Source of the DNA: Paraburkholderia antibiotica
GTDB taxonomy: Bacteria > Pseudomonadota > Gammaproteobacteria > Burkholderiales > Burkholderiaceae
Assembly (NCBI RefSeq): GCF_012927125.1
Contig: NZ_JABBFZ010000010.1
Location: 166,310-230,309, forward strand
Direction of reading: 5' to 3'
DNA length: 64,000 bases
Position numbers and translations under genes: made by a program. The notes below the pieces were generated by a model. It was not told the DNA's origin and searched no databases. It saw nothing but the letters and a program-made list of their open reading frames with translations. Positions 18,550-27,897 of the stretch are shown one piece after another (the stretch's first letter is position 1; every line of letters starts with the position of its first letter).

Positions 18550-18751
18550 GTCTGCTTGAACCGGATGGAATTCGCGCTGTCTGGCAGATGGGCGGAACAC
18601 GCCCAAGCCCATCAATCCCGGCGAGACTGGCATGAAGTGACCGCATAGGGCCAGAGGATCAAAAGCCCTCGGCCCCATGCCGTTTAGATCCGTACAGGCT
18701 GCAGCCTGATCGGAATGCGCAATCTATTCGCCTGTTCAATAGCGGACAGGA

Positions 18752-19063
18752 TCATGAATCAGCATGGGATCGGTGCTTCGCAGCATGCTTGCCGAAAGTG
18801 CGTCCACTCTGCGCAGAGCGGTCGGCCTTCTTTCCGCGATTTTTTGCGTGTGATTTCCCAGGAACCAATTTCGAATGATCGCCGGTACAACTCGTCGCAC
18901 TCTTCCTGCATCTCGAAGCCGGTTTGCTGTGATGCGGCTTCGTACCTTCCTGTTTTAACTGCTGGGCAGTCATCCATTGTTCGGAATACGATGCATTGGC
19001 GTGAGCTGCAAAAGCAATCAGAACGCTGAGTGCCAGGCTATTAAAAAAACAACGATTCTTCAT
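18752..19063 (-). CDS. Small exported basic protein, reading frame uncertain
   Basis: 103 residues: signal peptide MKNRCFFNSLALSVLIAF ending AHANA, then a Lys/His/Ser-rich mature part with two Cys. Within the last two thirds a second frame (18759-18977) encodes a more protein-like sequence with mixed acidic and aromatic residues (ECDELYRRSFEIGSWEI). A frameshift near 18955 could join the same signal peptide to that sequence. Either this is a genuine small basic protein or a frameshifted one. Confidence 0.4.
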   Translation of the reverse strand: MKNRCFFNSLALSVLIAFAAHANASYSEQWMTAQQLKQEGTKPHHSKPASRCRKSATSCTGDHSKLVPGKSHAKNRGKKADRSAQSGRTFGKHAAKHRSHADS

Positions 19064-19126
19064 GTGATCTGGTACTTCTTTCTGTTAAAAATCAATAATC
19101 TCTTCGACGTGGCCTAACGGCGCCCG

Positions 19127-19558
19127 TTAAGGGGCACGATTGCGATTGACGATCTGCTCGACACGCATGCGCCCGGGTGACTCGAAATACGTCCCAAAGC
19201 GGACCAGCCCGGCCTTTTTCAGGTGGCAGACCATCGTGAAGCTCGCGAGTAGCCCGGGATCCGGATTGTCATTGATCTCGATTCCGACCGAGCGCAGGCG
19301 TGGCTCGAACTTCAGCAGCGTGCTTTCCATCTGGTTGCGAAGATCATTGACCGAAGAGGGCAGGTTTCGATACACCTCTGTGAGATCCGGTAACCCGTAG
19401 TCGGGAACGTGCTTGAGTGCTCCTGCGCGCGTGTTGAGAATGCGACGGATGCTGGCCTGGACACTCAGAATCTCGAGCGTGTTGTCATCGTGATCTTCAA
19501 GCGCATCGCCATCGACGTGGCCGAGCAGCATGTCATACAGAGACGGTCCCGCGGGCAT
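19127..19558 (-). CDS. tssE: Type VI secretion baseplate protein TssE
   Basis: 143 residues, gp25-like. Shows the family's core with ILSVQASIRRILNTRAGAL, HVPDYGLPDL and the FEPRLRSVGIEI strand. TssE is part of the baseplate wedge with TssF, TssG and TssK and starts sheath assembly. It is the last gene of the minus-strand arm, 13 bases after tssH. Length and motifs are normal. Confidence 0.93.
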   Translation of the reverse strand: MPAGPSLYDMLLGHVDGDALEDHDDNTLEILSVQASIRRILNTRAGALKHVPDYGLPDLTEVYRNLPSSVNDLRNQMESTLLKFEPRLRSVGIEINDNPDPGLLASFTMVCHLKKAGLVRFGTYFESPGRMRVEQIVNRNRAP

Positions 19559-19571
19559 GGTGTCGTTCCTC

Positions 19572-22286
19572 TCAGGCGACCGGCTCTACCGCTATGTCCG
19601 CGGCAACCGGCATGTCGCGGTCGAAGAAGTCGATTGTCAGTCCGCCCTCCGCCGAACTGGACAGGATAATTTTTGCTGGTGTCGTACCGCTGGCCAGGCG
19701 CGTCAGCAGTTCGCGCGAAATCGCGGGGAGGATGCGCTGATTGAGGAACGCGTCGACGTTACGCGCGCCGGATTCCCGTGCGAGGCACAACTCCGCCATC
19801 GCGGCGATCAACGAATCGTCGCAAACCAGCTCGACGTCATGTTGCTGGCGCAGTCGTTCGGCGACCTTCTCCAGTTTCAGACGCACGATGTCGGCAAGCG
19901 CCGCCGCGTCGAGCGGTCGGTAGACGAGGGGCTGGAACCGCGCTAGCAGAGCAGGCTGGAAGTGAGTGACCAGTTGTGGATGGATGGCCTCAAGGAGCGC
20001 TGCCTGGGCGATATCCGGATTGTCGGTTGTGACTTCGTCAATAGTCGCGCTGCCGAGATTTGACGTCATCAGGATCACGCAGTTGCGGAAGTCTATCTCG
20101 CGTCCTTCGCCATCACGCATGGTGCCGCGATCGAATACCTGGTAGAAGATGTCCAGTACGTCGCGATGAGCCTTCTCGACTTCGTCGAGCAGCACGACGC
20201 TATACGGGCGTTGGCGAACCGCTTCCGTGAGGATGCCGCCACGGCCATAACCGACGTAGCCCGGAGGCGCTCCTTTGAGTTGCGAGACGCTGTGCGACTC
20301 CTGGTATTCCGACATGTTGATCGTGGTCAACGCCGCCTCGCCGCCAAAGAGCAGGTCGGCCAGCGCCAGCGCGGTCTCGGTCTTTCCAACGCCGGAGGGG
20401 CCTGCCAACAGGAATACACCAAGCGGCGCATGCTCGTTTTTCAGGCCCGCCTTCGCGGTGCGCAAGCTTTCCGCGAGCGTGGCTAGCGCATCGTGTTGGG
20501 CGACTACACGCGTGGCGAGTTGTGTCTCCAGGGTCAGCAGGCCGTTCAGTTCATCTTCGAGGAGATTGCCGACCGGCACGCCGGTCCATTCGGCGACCAC
20601 GCGTGCGATCGCCCGGGCATCCACATCGGCGAAGATTAACGGTGTCTTGTTCTGCGCGTGTTCGAGTGCTTCACGTGTTGTCGCCAGCGCGGCGCAGCCG
20701 TCCGCTAATCCGGCATCACGCTGCTGCAGTAGCGACTGCACGAGGGCGAGCTCCTGTTCATAGCGTTGCTGCAATGTCCCCATCCGGGATTGGGCTTCGG
20801 TCAACGCCGTGTCGAGCGCGGCTCGTCGCGCTTTGACGTCGTTGATGCCGGCTCGCGCGTCGTCTTCTATCGTGCTCAGTTCGAGTTCGATGGCCGCGAC
20901 TGAAGCTCTTGCGCGCTGCAGTTCCGCCGGCGGCGATTCGAGCCCCATACGCACGCGTGCCGCGGCCGTGTCGATCACGTCGACTGCCTTGTCCGGCAAC
21001 TGGCGCGCGGGAATATACCGGCGTGAGAGTGTGACCGCGGCCACCAGTGCTTCATCGCGGATGTGCACATTGTGATACTTCGCATAGCGGCCTTTCAGGC
21101 CTCGCAACATCAGACAGGCCGCGTCGTCGTCCGGTTCGTCGACCTTGATCATCTGGAAGCGCCGCTCGAGCGCGGCATCGCGCTCGAAATATTCCTTGTA
21201 CTCCGACCACGTCGTTGCCGCGATCGTGCGCAATTCGCCGCGCGCAAGCGCCGGCTTGAGCAGGTTGGCCGCGTCGGCGCCGCCGGCCGAATTGCCCGCG
21301 CCGATCAGCGTGTGGGCTTCATCGATGAAGAGCAGGGTAGGCGTGCTCGAGGTTTGCACCTCGTCGATCACATTCTTCAGGCGCTGCTCGAATTCACCTT
21401 TTACGCCCGCGCCTGCCTGCAGCAGACCCAGATCGAGCGTGAGAATCCGGACATTGCGGATCACGTTCGGCACGCTCCCTTCGGCCACGCGAAGAGCAAG
21501 GCCCTCGACAAGCGCGGTTTTGCCCACACCCGGCTCACCCACGAGGATCGGGTTGTTTTTCCTGCGGCGCGCGAGCACGTCGACCATCTGCTGGATCTCG
21601 CGATCGCGACCGAACACCGGATCGATCTTTCCCTCGCGTGCCTTCGCCGTGATGTCAATCGCGAAGCGGGCGAGCGCTTCGCCTTCCACGTCAGGTTGGG
21701 TCGTCTGAACCGTTTTTCTCACAGACGTTGCCGCGGCCGCGCCGGTTTGCGTGACAGTCGATTCTTCCTGTACCGACGTCGGCTCTTCGGCCGGGTTCTC
21801 GCATGTGCGTTGTCCGAGTCGCGGCAACTGACGCTGGATCTGTGCGCTGCTGAGCGTCAGGAGTTGCCATGTCTTCGGCGTGCGAAGGACATGCGGCGCA
21901 TCGACGATTGCCTGCAGGACATGCCCGGAACGGATGGTCGGATTGTCGCTATCGGCGGACGAATGAAACCAGGCTTCCTGCAGGACGTGGGCCAGTTGCT
22001 GGGAGAGGCTGGGGCGACCACGCAGGTTACGCGGCGTGTGATCGATGGATGCGAGCAGAGCATCCCAGAGCGCGTCCACGTCGAGATCATAGTGGTTCAG
22101 GAGAGCAGGGATATCGCCGTCCCCAGCCTCGATCAGTTTGAGCAGCCAGTGTTCGACCGAAATCTCGTCCGCGAGCCGCGTTTGGCACAGGTTTGCCGCT
22201 GCTTCCAGCGCCGTCGCGCAGTGTGGGTTGAGCCGACGCAGCAGTTGGCTGGTGTCGCGCGGGGATGTGCTTCGGTCGTTGTGCAT
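19572..22286 (-). CDS. tssH: Type VI secretion ATPase ClpV (TssH)
   Basis: 904 residues. An N-terminal Clp_N domain (LNPHCATALEAAANLC onward) that in this family binds the contracted sheath is followed by two AAA+ modules. Walker A of the first is GEPGVGKTALVEG near residue 247, with Walker B LLFIDEAHTLIGAG; the second has GPSGVGKTETALALA near residue 629 and VVLLDEVEKAHRDV. A coiled-coil middle domain lies between. It unfolds the contracted TssB/TssC sheath to recycle subunits. Follows hcp after about 157 bases containing a hairpin. Confidence 0.96.
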   Translation of the reverse strand: MHNDRSTSPRDTSQLLRRLNPHCATALEAAANLCQTRLADEISVEHWLLKLIEAGDGDIPALLNHYDLDVDALWDALLASIDHTPRNLRGRPSLSQQLAHVLQEAWFHSSADSDNPTIRSGHVLQAIVDAPHVLRTPKTWQLLTLSSAQIQRQLPRLGQRTCENPAEEPTSVQEESTVTQTGAAAATSVRKTVQTTQPDVEGEALARFAIDITAKAREGKIDPVFGRDREIQQMVDVLARRRKNNPILVGEPGVGKTALVEGLALRVAEGSVPNVIRNVRILTLDLGLLQAGAGVKGEFEQRLKNVIDEVQTSSTPTLLFIDEAHTLIGAGNSAGGADAANLLKPALARGELRTIAATTWSEYKEYFERDAALERRFQMIKVDEPDDDAACLMLRGLKGRYAKYHNVHIRDEALVAAVTLSRRYIPARQLPDKAVDVIDTAAARVRMGLESPPAELQRARASVAAIELELSTIEDDARAGINDVKARRAALDTALTEAQSRMGTLQQRYEQELALVQSLLQQRDAGLADGCAALATTREALEHAQNKTPLIFADVDARAIARVVAEWTGVPVGNLLEDELNGLLTLETQLATRVVAQHDALATLAESLRTAKAGLKNEHAPLGVFLLAGPSGVGKTETALALADLLFGGEAALTTINMSEYQESHSVSQLKGAPPGYVGYGRGGILTEAVRQRPYSVVLLDEVEKAHRDVLDIFYQVFDRGTMRDGEGREIDFRNCVILMTSNLGSATIDEVTTDNPDIAQAALLEAIHPQLVTHFQPALLARFQPLVYRPLDAAALADIVRLKLEKVAERLRQQHDVELVCDDSLIAAMAELCLARESGARNVDAFLNQRILPAISRELLTRLASGTTPAKIILSSSAEGGLTIDFFDRDMPVAADIAVEPVA

Positions 22287-22319
22287 GGGCAGGTTCGGTC
22301 AATTCGCATGTCTAAATAA

Positions 22320-22346
22320 GGGCGAGCCGCCAGGAGCGGCTGCCCC
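22320..22346 (-). terminator. Hairpin between hcp and tssH
   Basis: On the minus strand AGCCGC and GCGGCT form a stem with a five-base loop, extended by GGGC/GCCC, and are followed by CTTATTTAG. It lies after hcp and just before tssH. Partial termination here would keep hcp, the most abundant product, above tssH. Confidence 0.4.
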
Positions 22347-22443
22347 ATGCAATTAAATAGGCCAGTCCGCAAGGGTTATCGAGCGGGCTGGCAAAGGACG
22401 GCCAGCACTTGCAAAAGTGGGCAGTCCTTCAGACCACGGATAA

Positions 22444-22929
22444 TCAGGAACGCTCGTTCCAGGTGTCCTTGTGGATGATGTTGCCGTCCTTGTACGACCA
22501 CGTGATCGTTTCGTAGCGCAGCTCGACTTCCTCGAGGTGGTTGTGCCTTTCGTAGTCGGGATCCTTGATGTCGAGCATCTTCGGACGCACCGCGACAACC
22601 TTCACGTTATCGAGCTTGGTGTTGAAGTACTCCTTCTCCTTACCGGCGTCGTCGATCTTGTACCACTTGATCTCCGCCGACTTGAGCGTCTGGCCGCTCG
22701 TCACCGCCTTGTACAGATACGGCGTCGACGCGTCGGTTTCCTTGACCAGCTTGATCGGCGCGTGCACGCGAGTACCGGTCAGCTTGCCGGTGTTCCCGTC
22801 GGTCGGAATGTGCAGGCTGTGATCGAATGAGGTGATCTCGATGCTACCTTCGCGGTTCTGGACGGTGACCGACCCCTTGATGTCCGCACCACCATCGTCT
22901 TTGAGCCACATGTATGACGGAATTGCCAT
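22444..22929 (-). CDS. hcp: Type VI secretion tube protein Hcp (TssD)
   Basis: 161 residues, normal for the family. Begins MAIPSYMWLKDDGGADIKGS, with AGGGAG upstream; contains the SFDHSLHIPTD and HAPIKLVKETDASTP segments and ends with the ETITWSYKDG strand. Hcp hexamers stack to form the inner tube that is fired with VgrG and can carry small effectors. Located in the minus arm between the OmpA-domain gene and tssH. Confidence 0.96.
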   Translation of the reverse strand: MAIPSYMWLKDDGGADIKGSVTVQNREGSIEITSFDHSLHIPTDGNTGKLTGTRVHAPIKLVKETDASTPYLYKAVTSGQTLKSAEIKWYKIDDAGKEKEYFNTKLDNVKVVAVRPKMLDIKDPDYERHNHLEEVELRYETITWSYKDGNIIHKDTWNERS

Positions 22930-23026
22930 TTATATTCACTCCCTATTGTTTACAGCAAGAATTGCCCGGAACCAGGTGCCGGGCGTTACAACCCCAAAGC
23001 CAGGCGCTCCAGGGAACCAAAACGTT

Positions 23027-24769
23027 TTAGCGCGGCGTTGTGCCGGTACTTGCCGGCAGATCCGTCTTCTGAAGGGGTGTTGGTGCATCGGGCACCAGCG
23101 TGATTTCCACGCGGCGATTTTTTGCCCGCCCTTCGTCCGTGTCGTTGCCGGCGATGGGGCGTGTATCGCCAAAGCCTTGAATAGCAAACTGCGTCGATGC
23201 AATGCCGGAAGCTTCAATCAGCCAGTCGCGCACTGCTTCGGCGCGCGCAGTCGACAGCTTCAGGTTGCTCTCCGGTTCACCGACGTTGTCGGTATAACCG
23301 GCCACGAGGATTCGCTTGTCGGGATGCAGCTTGATCATTTCGAGCGCGTTGACCATCACCCGGGTCGAGCCGTCCTTGAGCTGTGCGCGACCGCTGTCAA
23401 AGAGCGACATGCTGTCAAGCGTCACGACCGACGGCGGCGGCGGTGGGGGTTGATAGGACGCGATGGCACGGTCGAGCACGGGAATCAGCCCGGCACCCCG
23501 GTACATGCCGAACGAAAGCCGCAACGGCACGCCCGTGCGCTGATATTCAAGGAGCCTGTCCCGGTCGGCGACGATCGCCTTGAGCGCATCCTGCCGCGCG
23601 GCATCGTGATTCGCCGGAATCGTCGCGAAGCGCTCAAGGTCTGCCCCGATGTGATCCAGAAGCGCATGGTTGTTCCGGCCGGCCGCCCAGAACGCGAGCA
23701 TGGCGACGCACCCTGCGATACCCAGCACGTGTGCGAGCGCGCGCAGCCGCGGCGAAACCCACAGCCTGAGCGGGGCGGCTTCAACAATAGCTTGTGGCAA
23801 CGGCCATGGAGCGGGTGTTGCATCCATGATGGGTGGCGTCAGCCGGGTGCGCAGGGATATCGCCGCCTTCCACGCACTTTGTCCGGTGTCCTGCGGACCG
23901 CAATTGATCCAGCCGATCCCATGCAGATTCCACCGTGCAGCCGGATGATGCCGGTCGTGGAGCGGCCCGATGACGGCACGCTGAGTCCAGTCGACCAGCG
24001 CAGCAAGTTCGGCTGCTCGCCATGCGGATGTGCTTCCGTCTTCCGATTTCCATACGGTGCGCTCGGCCGCGCGAACCACGGCCTCGAATCGTGCGGCATC
24101 CTCGAAGGGTGTCGCGCTGGAGACGCCGTACCAGCGCGCAGTCAGAGTCTGCTGATCGGGAGCGCCGAGCCGCTGGTAGATCGCAACATAGCCTGGCAGG
24201 CGTGTTCCGATGAGTTTTGATGCGTCACTCGCCGCCTGACGGATCAACCTCAGTTTCTGGCCAAGCGCGTCGTCGTCGCCATATGCCGCTGGAGTGAGCG
24301 TCAGCACGACCCCTTCCGGCGCGCGCCCGTCGCGCCATCGCCGCACGGCAACAGCAATGCGCGGCAGGTTCTGCGGACTGACGATTCGTAGCCAGATTGC
24401 GCCTTCGCCTACCCACGCAAGCTGTTCGCATCCTTCCCGGTCGAAAATCTCTGCCAGGCCGTCGCCGGTCACGAGGAAAACAGGCATACGCGTGCGCATG
24501 CTCGCGGGAAGGTCCGCTGTCGTGCTGCCCAGCGCTGCCATGACCGCCTGCTGTTCGTCCTGACGTTCCCGTACTTGCCATGTCCTGAACAGGATGAATA
24601 CCGTACCCAGTACAAACGCACCGGCGGCAATCCACCATGCAAGTACCCGGTCGACGGGCAACACCGCGAGCGCAAGCGCGACGATCAGCACGGTCGTCAC
24701 CCCAACCACGCTTCGGTGAGGGTAACCTCCATGGAAAATCTGCCGTGAGGTTCGAGAGGCCGCGAGCAT
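23027..24769 (-). CDS. Type VI secretion OmpA-domain membrane anchor
   Basis: 580 residues. Two N-terminal membrane segments (VTTVLIVALALAVLPV and WIAAGAFVLGTVFILF), a long middle domain, a third membrane segment near residue 345 (LGIAGCVAMLAFWAAG) and a C-terminal OmpA peptidoglycan-binding domain (GYTDNVGEPESNLKLSTARA, FGDTRPIAGNDTDEGRAKNRR). Its start shares one base with the tssL stop. In many systems TssL carries such a domain or a separate TagL-like protein does; here TssL lacks it, so this protein probably fixes the membrane complex to the cell wall. Confidence 0.85.
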   Translation of the reverse strand: MLAASRTSRQIFHGGYPHRSVVGVTTVLIVALALAVLPVDRVLAWWIAAGAFVLGTVFILFRTWQVRERQDEQQAVMAALGSTTADLPASMRTRMPVFLVTGDGLAEIFDREGCEQLAWVGEGAIWLRIVSPQNLPRIAVAVRRWRDGRAPEGVVLTLTPAAYGDDDALGQKLRLIRQAASDASKLIGTRLPGYVAIYQRLGAPDQQTLTARWYGVSSATPFEDAARFEAVVRAAERTVWKSEDGSTSAWRAAELAALVDWTQRAVIGPLHDRHHPAARWNLHGIGWINCGPQDTGQSAWKAAISLRTRLTPPIMDATPAPWPLPQAIVEAAPLRLWVSPRLRALAHVLGIAGCVAMLAFWAAGRNNHALLDHIGADLERFATIPANHDAARQDALKAIVADRDRLLEYQRTGVPLRLSFGMYRGAGLIPVLDRAIASYQPPPPPPSVVTLDSMSLFDSGRAQLKDGSTRVMVNALEMIKLHPDKRILVAGYTDNVGEPESNLKLSTARAEAVRDWLIEASGIASTQFAIQGFGDTRPIAGNDTDEGRAKNRRVEITLVPDAPTPLQKTDLPASTGTTPR

Positions 24770-25434
24770 CAGGTTTTCGCCGACAGCAGATGGGAGACCT
24801 GCAGATCAAGGCCTTGCCCGATCACCACAAAGACAATGGCGCCGGCCGCGCACGCGAGTCCGGCGAGCGCCCACGGCGAGAGCCGGTAGAGCCAGTCGAA
24901 GCGATGCGTACGCGCTGCATCGACGATCAGTTCCGAATCTTCTGAAGGAGCGAGTTTCTCGAGCCGCTCATTGAGCGACCGGACGATGGTCGCGCGCTGG
25001 GATGCGCCTTCGCGGGCATATTTCCCCACGAATCCGAGACCCAGTACGGCCGCATAACACTCGAGCAGTTCCACGTTGGGCGTTGCTTCGCGCATGCGTG
25101 CGGCGAGACGGCTGTACACCTGTTCGCCTGCGTCGTGCTCACCGTATCGTTCCACCTGCAACGGCGTCGCTTCCCAAAGGGGACGGCTCGCTGCCGGAAG
25201 GTGGGCGAGAACGGTTTCGTCGAGCAGGCCGCATTGCATGTAGATTGCGTCGCGTTCGACATCGGTCGGTACCTTGCGCGCGGTCAGGGCCGACGCAAAA
25301 TCATCGATCAGTTTGCGGCACTGTACCCGCAGATTCCCGACGTCGTTTGTCGTAGCGCCCTGTGCGAGCTGCGAGATTTCGAGCGCGGTGTCGCGAAGCA
25401 ACGCGCAAAGCGGTAACTGGCGGTGGATTGTCAT
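24769..25434 (-). CDS. tssL: Type VI secretion membrane-complex protein TssL (DotU family)
   Basis: 221 residues. DotU core shows PLCALLRDTALEI, AIYMQCGLLDETVLAHL and ECYAAVLGLGFVGKYA, with one C-terminal membrane segment (ALAGLACAAGAIVFVVIG) and only a short tail. It forms the inner-membrane complex with TssM and TssJ. It overlaps the end of tssK by four bases and touches the OmpA-domain gene, so the three are translationally coupled. Confidence 0.94.
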   Translation of the reverse strand: MTIHRQLPLCALLRDTALEISQLAQGATTNDVGNLRVQCRKLIDDFASALTARKVPTDVERDAIYMQCGLLDETVLAHLPAASRPLWEATPLQVERYGEHDAGEQVYSRLAARMREATPNVELLECYAAVLGLGFVGKYAREGASQRATIVRSLNERLEKLAPSEDSELIVDAARTHRFDWLYRLSPWALAGLACAAGAIVFVVIGQGLDLQVSHLLSAKT

Positions 25435-26792
25435 TTATCAACCTGCGATGTCAGCACTGCGTAGAGCTCGAGCGACGCATCGGAAACGTTTGCTGGCAGA
25501 TAGATCTGGCAGGTGCGTGCGGCGAGCATCGCTGCGAACACGGGGTCTTTCGAGTCGAGCGCGAAATACTGGTTCTCGAGCCGCACCGGAATGGCCGCGG
25601 GTACACGCTGCACCGCGTGAAGCGGCACGGCGGGGAGCGCTGAATTGACGATATGGGCGATATCGTCCGGTGCGCCAATCTTGCACAGTCGCGGAATCAC
25701 TTCGGCCAGCTGGAAAGCCGGCATCGATGCATTGACCGACAGGTACCAGTCGGCTCCGTCAAGCAGACGATCGTCGTGGATGTGCCCACTCCAGTACGTC
25801 GGACCTTTCTTCAGTAGTCCGATTGGAACGACACGCGACGGAATGACGGCGTTGAGCAGTTCGCGAATGAGATCTTCCAGCTTCGAGAAAACCTCGTCCT
25901 GGCGTTCATGCTCGTAAGCAGGGATCTCGGCGAGGTTGACACGTGTCGAGAAGGTCATCAGCGCACCAGTGAGTTGCGCCAGTACATGATAGAGCCGCTC
26001 CGGCGGCTGGTACGGGTGACTCGCGAGAAAACGCAGTTCGGGCCACTGCGTATTCAGGCAATGGAGAAGCCAGTAAAGGGAGACGTCCGCTACGCCGAAT
26101 TCGGCAACGTCATCGATCCGTTCGCTGCGGCGTGCAGCCAGTGCCATGCTTTTCGCGTGGAGGATATCGGCGATGCGCGAGACCCGTTCCTCGTGACGTC
26201 GGTGACCAGAAAGCGCGAGGCAGGGCGGTACCCAGTCGTGGTCCACCTCGAATACGCCGCGCTGACCACGCACGAGGCGCAGAATCGGGCAGACGATGTA
26301 ATCCGCGTGAGACTCGAAATCGAACAGCAACTGGAGCGAATGGCGCTCGACAGCCAGTTCCGCGTCCATCGTGCCGAGCAGATCCGGCACTTCCACGAAT
26401 TCACGGAAATAGCGTCTTGGGCGCGAGACCGTTTCCTCATCGGCGCGGCAGTTGTTTCCGAGCGCATCGAACAGCGGGAGCCCGACGTACACGATCACAT
26501 TCTGAACGTGCGAACCGACATCGCGGGCAAGATCACGTGCGGGCGGCAGCACATCGGCGATTGATGTGTCGATGGGCGTGCCATCTCCGAAGCGCAACTT
26601 GAGGCCGGCGAGTTTCACGCGTCCATTGAGCAATAGCTCCTCGTCCAGACGGACATCCAGTACACCCCACGGTTCGGCAACCGCGAGCGGGACGAATTGT
26701 TGCTGAGCGAATTGCCACCACAGGCCCTGCTGCTGGAAGTGATGCGGCGACAGCACAGTGCCGTCCTGCCAGAGCGGTTTATATGTCCGCAT
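25431..26792 (-). CDS. tssK: Type VI secretion baseplate protein TssK
   Basis: 453 residues from ATG 26792 (MRTYKPLWQDGTVLSPHHFQQQ), matching the conserved start of the family; the frame extends to 26927 but that part is AT-rich and not protein-like. TssK trimers link the baseplate to TssL/TssM. First gene of the minus arm, facing tssB across about 520 bases. Ends overlapping tssL. Confidence 0.95.
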   Translation of the reverse strand: MRTYKPLWQDGTVLSPHHFQQQGLWWQFAQQQFVPLAVAEPWGVLDVRLDEELLLNGRVKLAGLKLRFGDGTPIDTSIADVLPPARDLARDVGSHVQNVIVYVGLPLFDALGNNCRADEETVSRPRRYFREFVEVPDLLGTMDAELAVERHSLQLLFDFESHADYIVCPILRLVRGQRGVFEVDHDWVPPCLALSGHRRHEERVSRIADILHAKSMALAARRSERIDDVAEFGVADVSLYWLLHCLNTQWPELRFLASHPYQPPERLYHVLAQLTGALMTFSTRVNLAEIPAYEHERQDEVFSKLEDLIRELLNAVIPSRVVPIGLLKKGPTYWSGHIHDDRLLDGADWYLSVNASMPAFQLAEVIPRLCKIGAPDDIAHIVNSALPAVPLHAVQRVPAAIPVRLENQYFALDSKDPVFAAMLAARTCQIYLPANVSDASLELYAVLTSQVDK

Positions 26793-27310
26793 ATTCTTTT
26801 TGCCCGATAAGGTTTGCTGAACATCAGTGGGGCCGGATTTTAAACACAATCTGTCACATCTCGTCCAGTACTTAATGTTGAATGCATAAATTAGATATAA
26901 AAACGAGTCGGCTGAATTTTGCCTCAACCTTCGAAAGTTTGATAAATCGCAACACGGTATGGGCTTATGTGTGTTCTATTGCTTAAGCCTTGTGCAGAAG
27001 GGGTTTCGAGACTTCTTAATACAAAACATAATTATGATTGTCAATTAGACAAATCTGAACTTAACTTTAAATGACATTTAATAAATTATCAAAATCAAAT
27101 CCCCTTTGACGAATTGAGAAATACAAGTTCTAATGCACCCCGAATTTGGCAGGCGAACGATATTGCCTGCCTGAAAAGAGTTAGCGGGAGTGTGCATGGG
27201 ACTGCTATTGGCCTGTAATACGTGACGGCCACGGACGGTTCCGGTACCTGCTGCGCCTACCGGGCGGCGTCAGCTACGGTGGGTTCGATTGACCACTTAT
27301 GGGGATAGGT
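26793..27310. promoter_or_regulatory. Divergent control region of the secretion locus
   Basis: About 520 bases between tssK (-) and tssB (+), much more AT-rich than the flanking genes, especially 26,830-27,120. A clear dyad, GGCAGGC at 27148-27154 and GCCTGCC at 27165-27171 (10-base spacer), is a candidate operator about 140 bases before tssB. I looked for a sigma-54 -24/-12 pair around it and the spacing does not fit. Both arms must be driven from here. Confidence 0.55.
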
Positions 27311-27826
27311 ATGGCTGACAGCTTCCAGAAAGAAATTCCATCGAGCAGGATCAACATTTCCGTCGACCTGCATACCGGCGGTGCGCAGAAGAAGGTCGAA
27401 CTGCCTCTGAAACTGCTTGTGGCAGGGGACTTCAGTGCAGGTAAGGCGACGGGCTCACTCGCAGAGCGCAAGAAGGTGTCGATCAACAAGAACAACTTTG
27501 ACAGCGTCCTCGCCGATTTCAATCCTGAACTGAAGATCGGTGCGGAAAACACGCTCGCTGGCGATGGGACGGAACTCCCTGTCAAGCTGAATTTCCGGGC
27601 GATGAAGGATTTCGAGCCGGAGCAGGTTGCCCGCCAGATCCCCCAACTGCAAGCTCTGCTTGCGATGCGCAATTTGCTGCGCGACCTCAAATCCAACCTG
27701 CTCGACAACGGCACTTTCCGTCGCGAATTCGAGAAGGTCCTGAAGGACTCGGCGTTGTCGGCGCAACTGCGCGAAGAACTGTCGCAGATCGCAACGGCAG
27801 CAATGCGCCCTGAAGGTCATGCCTGA
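27311..27826 (+). CDS. tssB: Type VI secretion sheath protein TssB
   Basis: 171 residues from ATG 27311; the in-frame GTG/ATG at 27299 is a less likely start because GGGGAT lies just before 27311. Motifs: SSRINISVDLHTGGAQKKVELPLKLL and FRAMKDFEPEQVARQIPQL, typical of the VipA family. TssB pairs with TssC to form the contractile sheath. First gene of the plus arm. Confidence 0.96.
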   Translation: MADSFQKEIPSSRINISVDLHTGGAQKKVELPLKLLVAGDFSAGKATGSLAERKKVSINKNNFDSVLADFNPELKIGAENTLAGDGTELPVKLNFRAMKDFEPEQVARQIPQLQALLAMRNLLRDLKSNLLDNGTFRREFEKVLKDSALSAQLREELSQIATAAMRPEGHA

Positions 27827-27897
27827 TTCGAAGGCTAAAACAGACCTTCACCGCATCACGAATCTCTCTGGCCGCAACGTGGCCGACAGGACATCAT

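Noticed and set aside
27120..27200. Sigma-54 promoter before tssB
   Set aside because: A TGGCAG and a TTGC are present, but the GG-to-GC distance is about 17 bases instead of 12.
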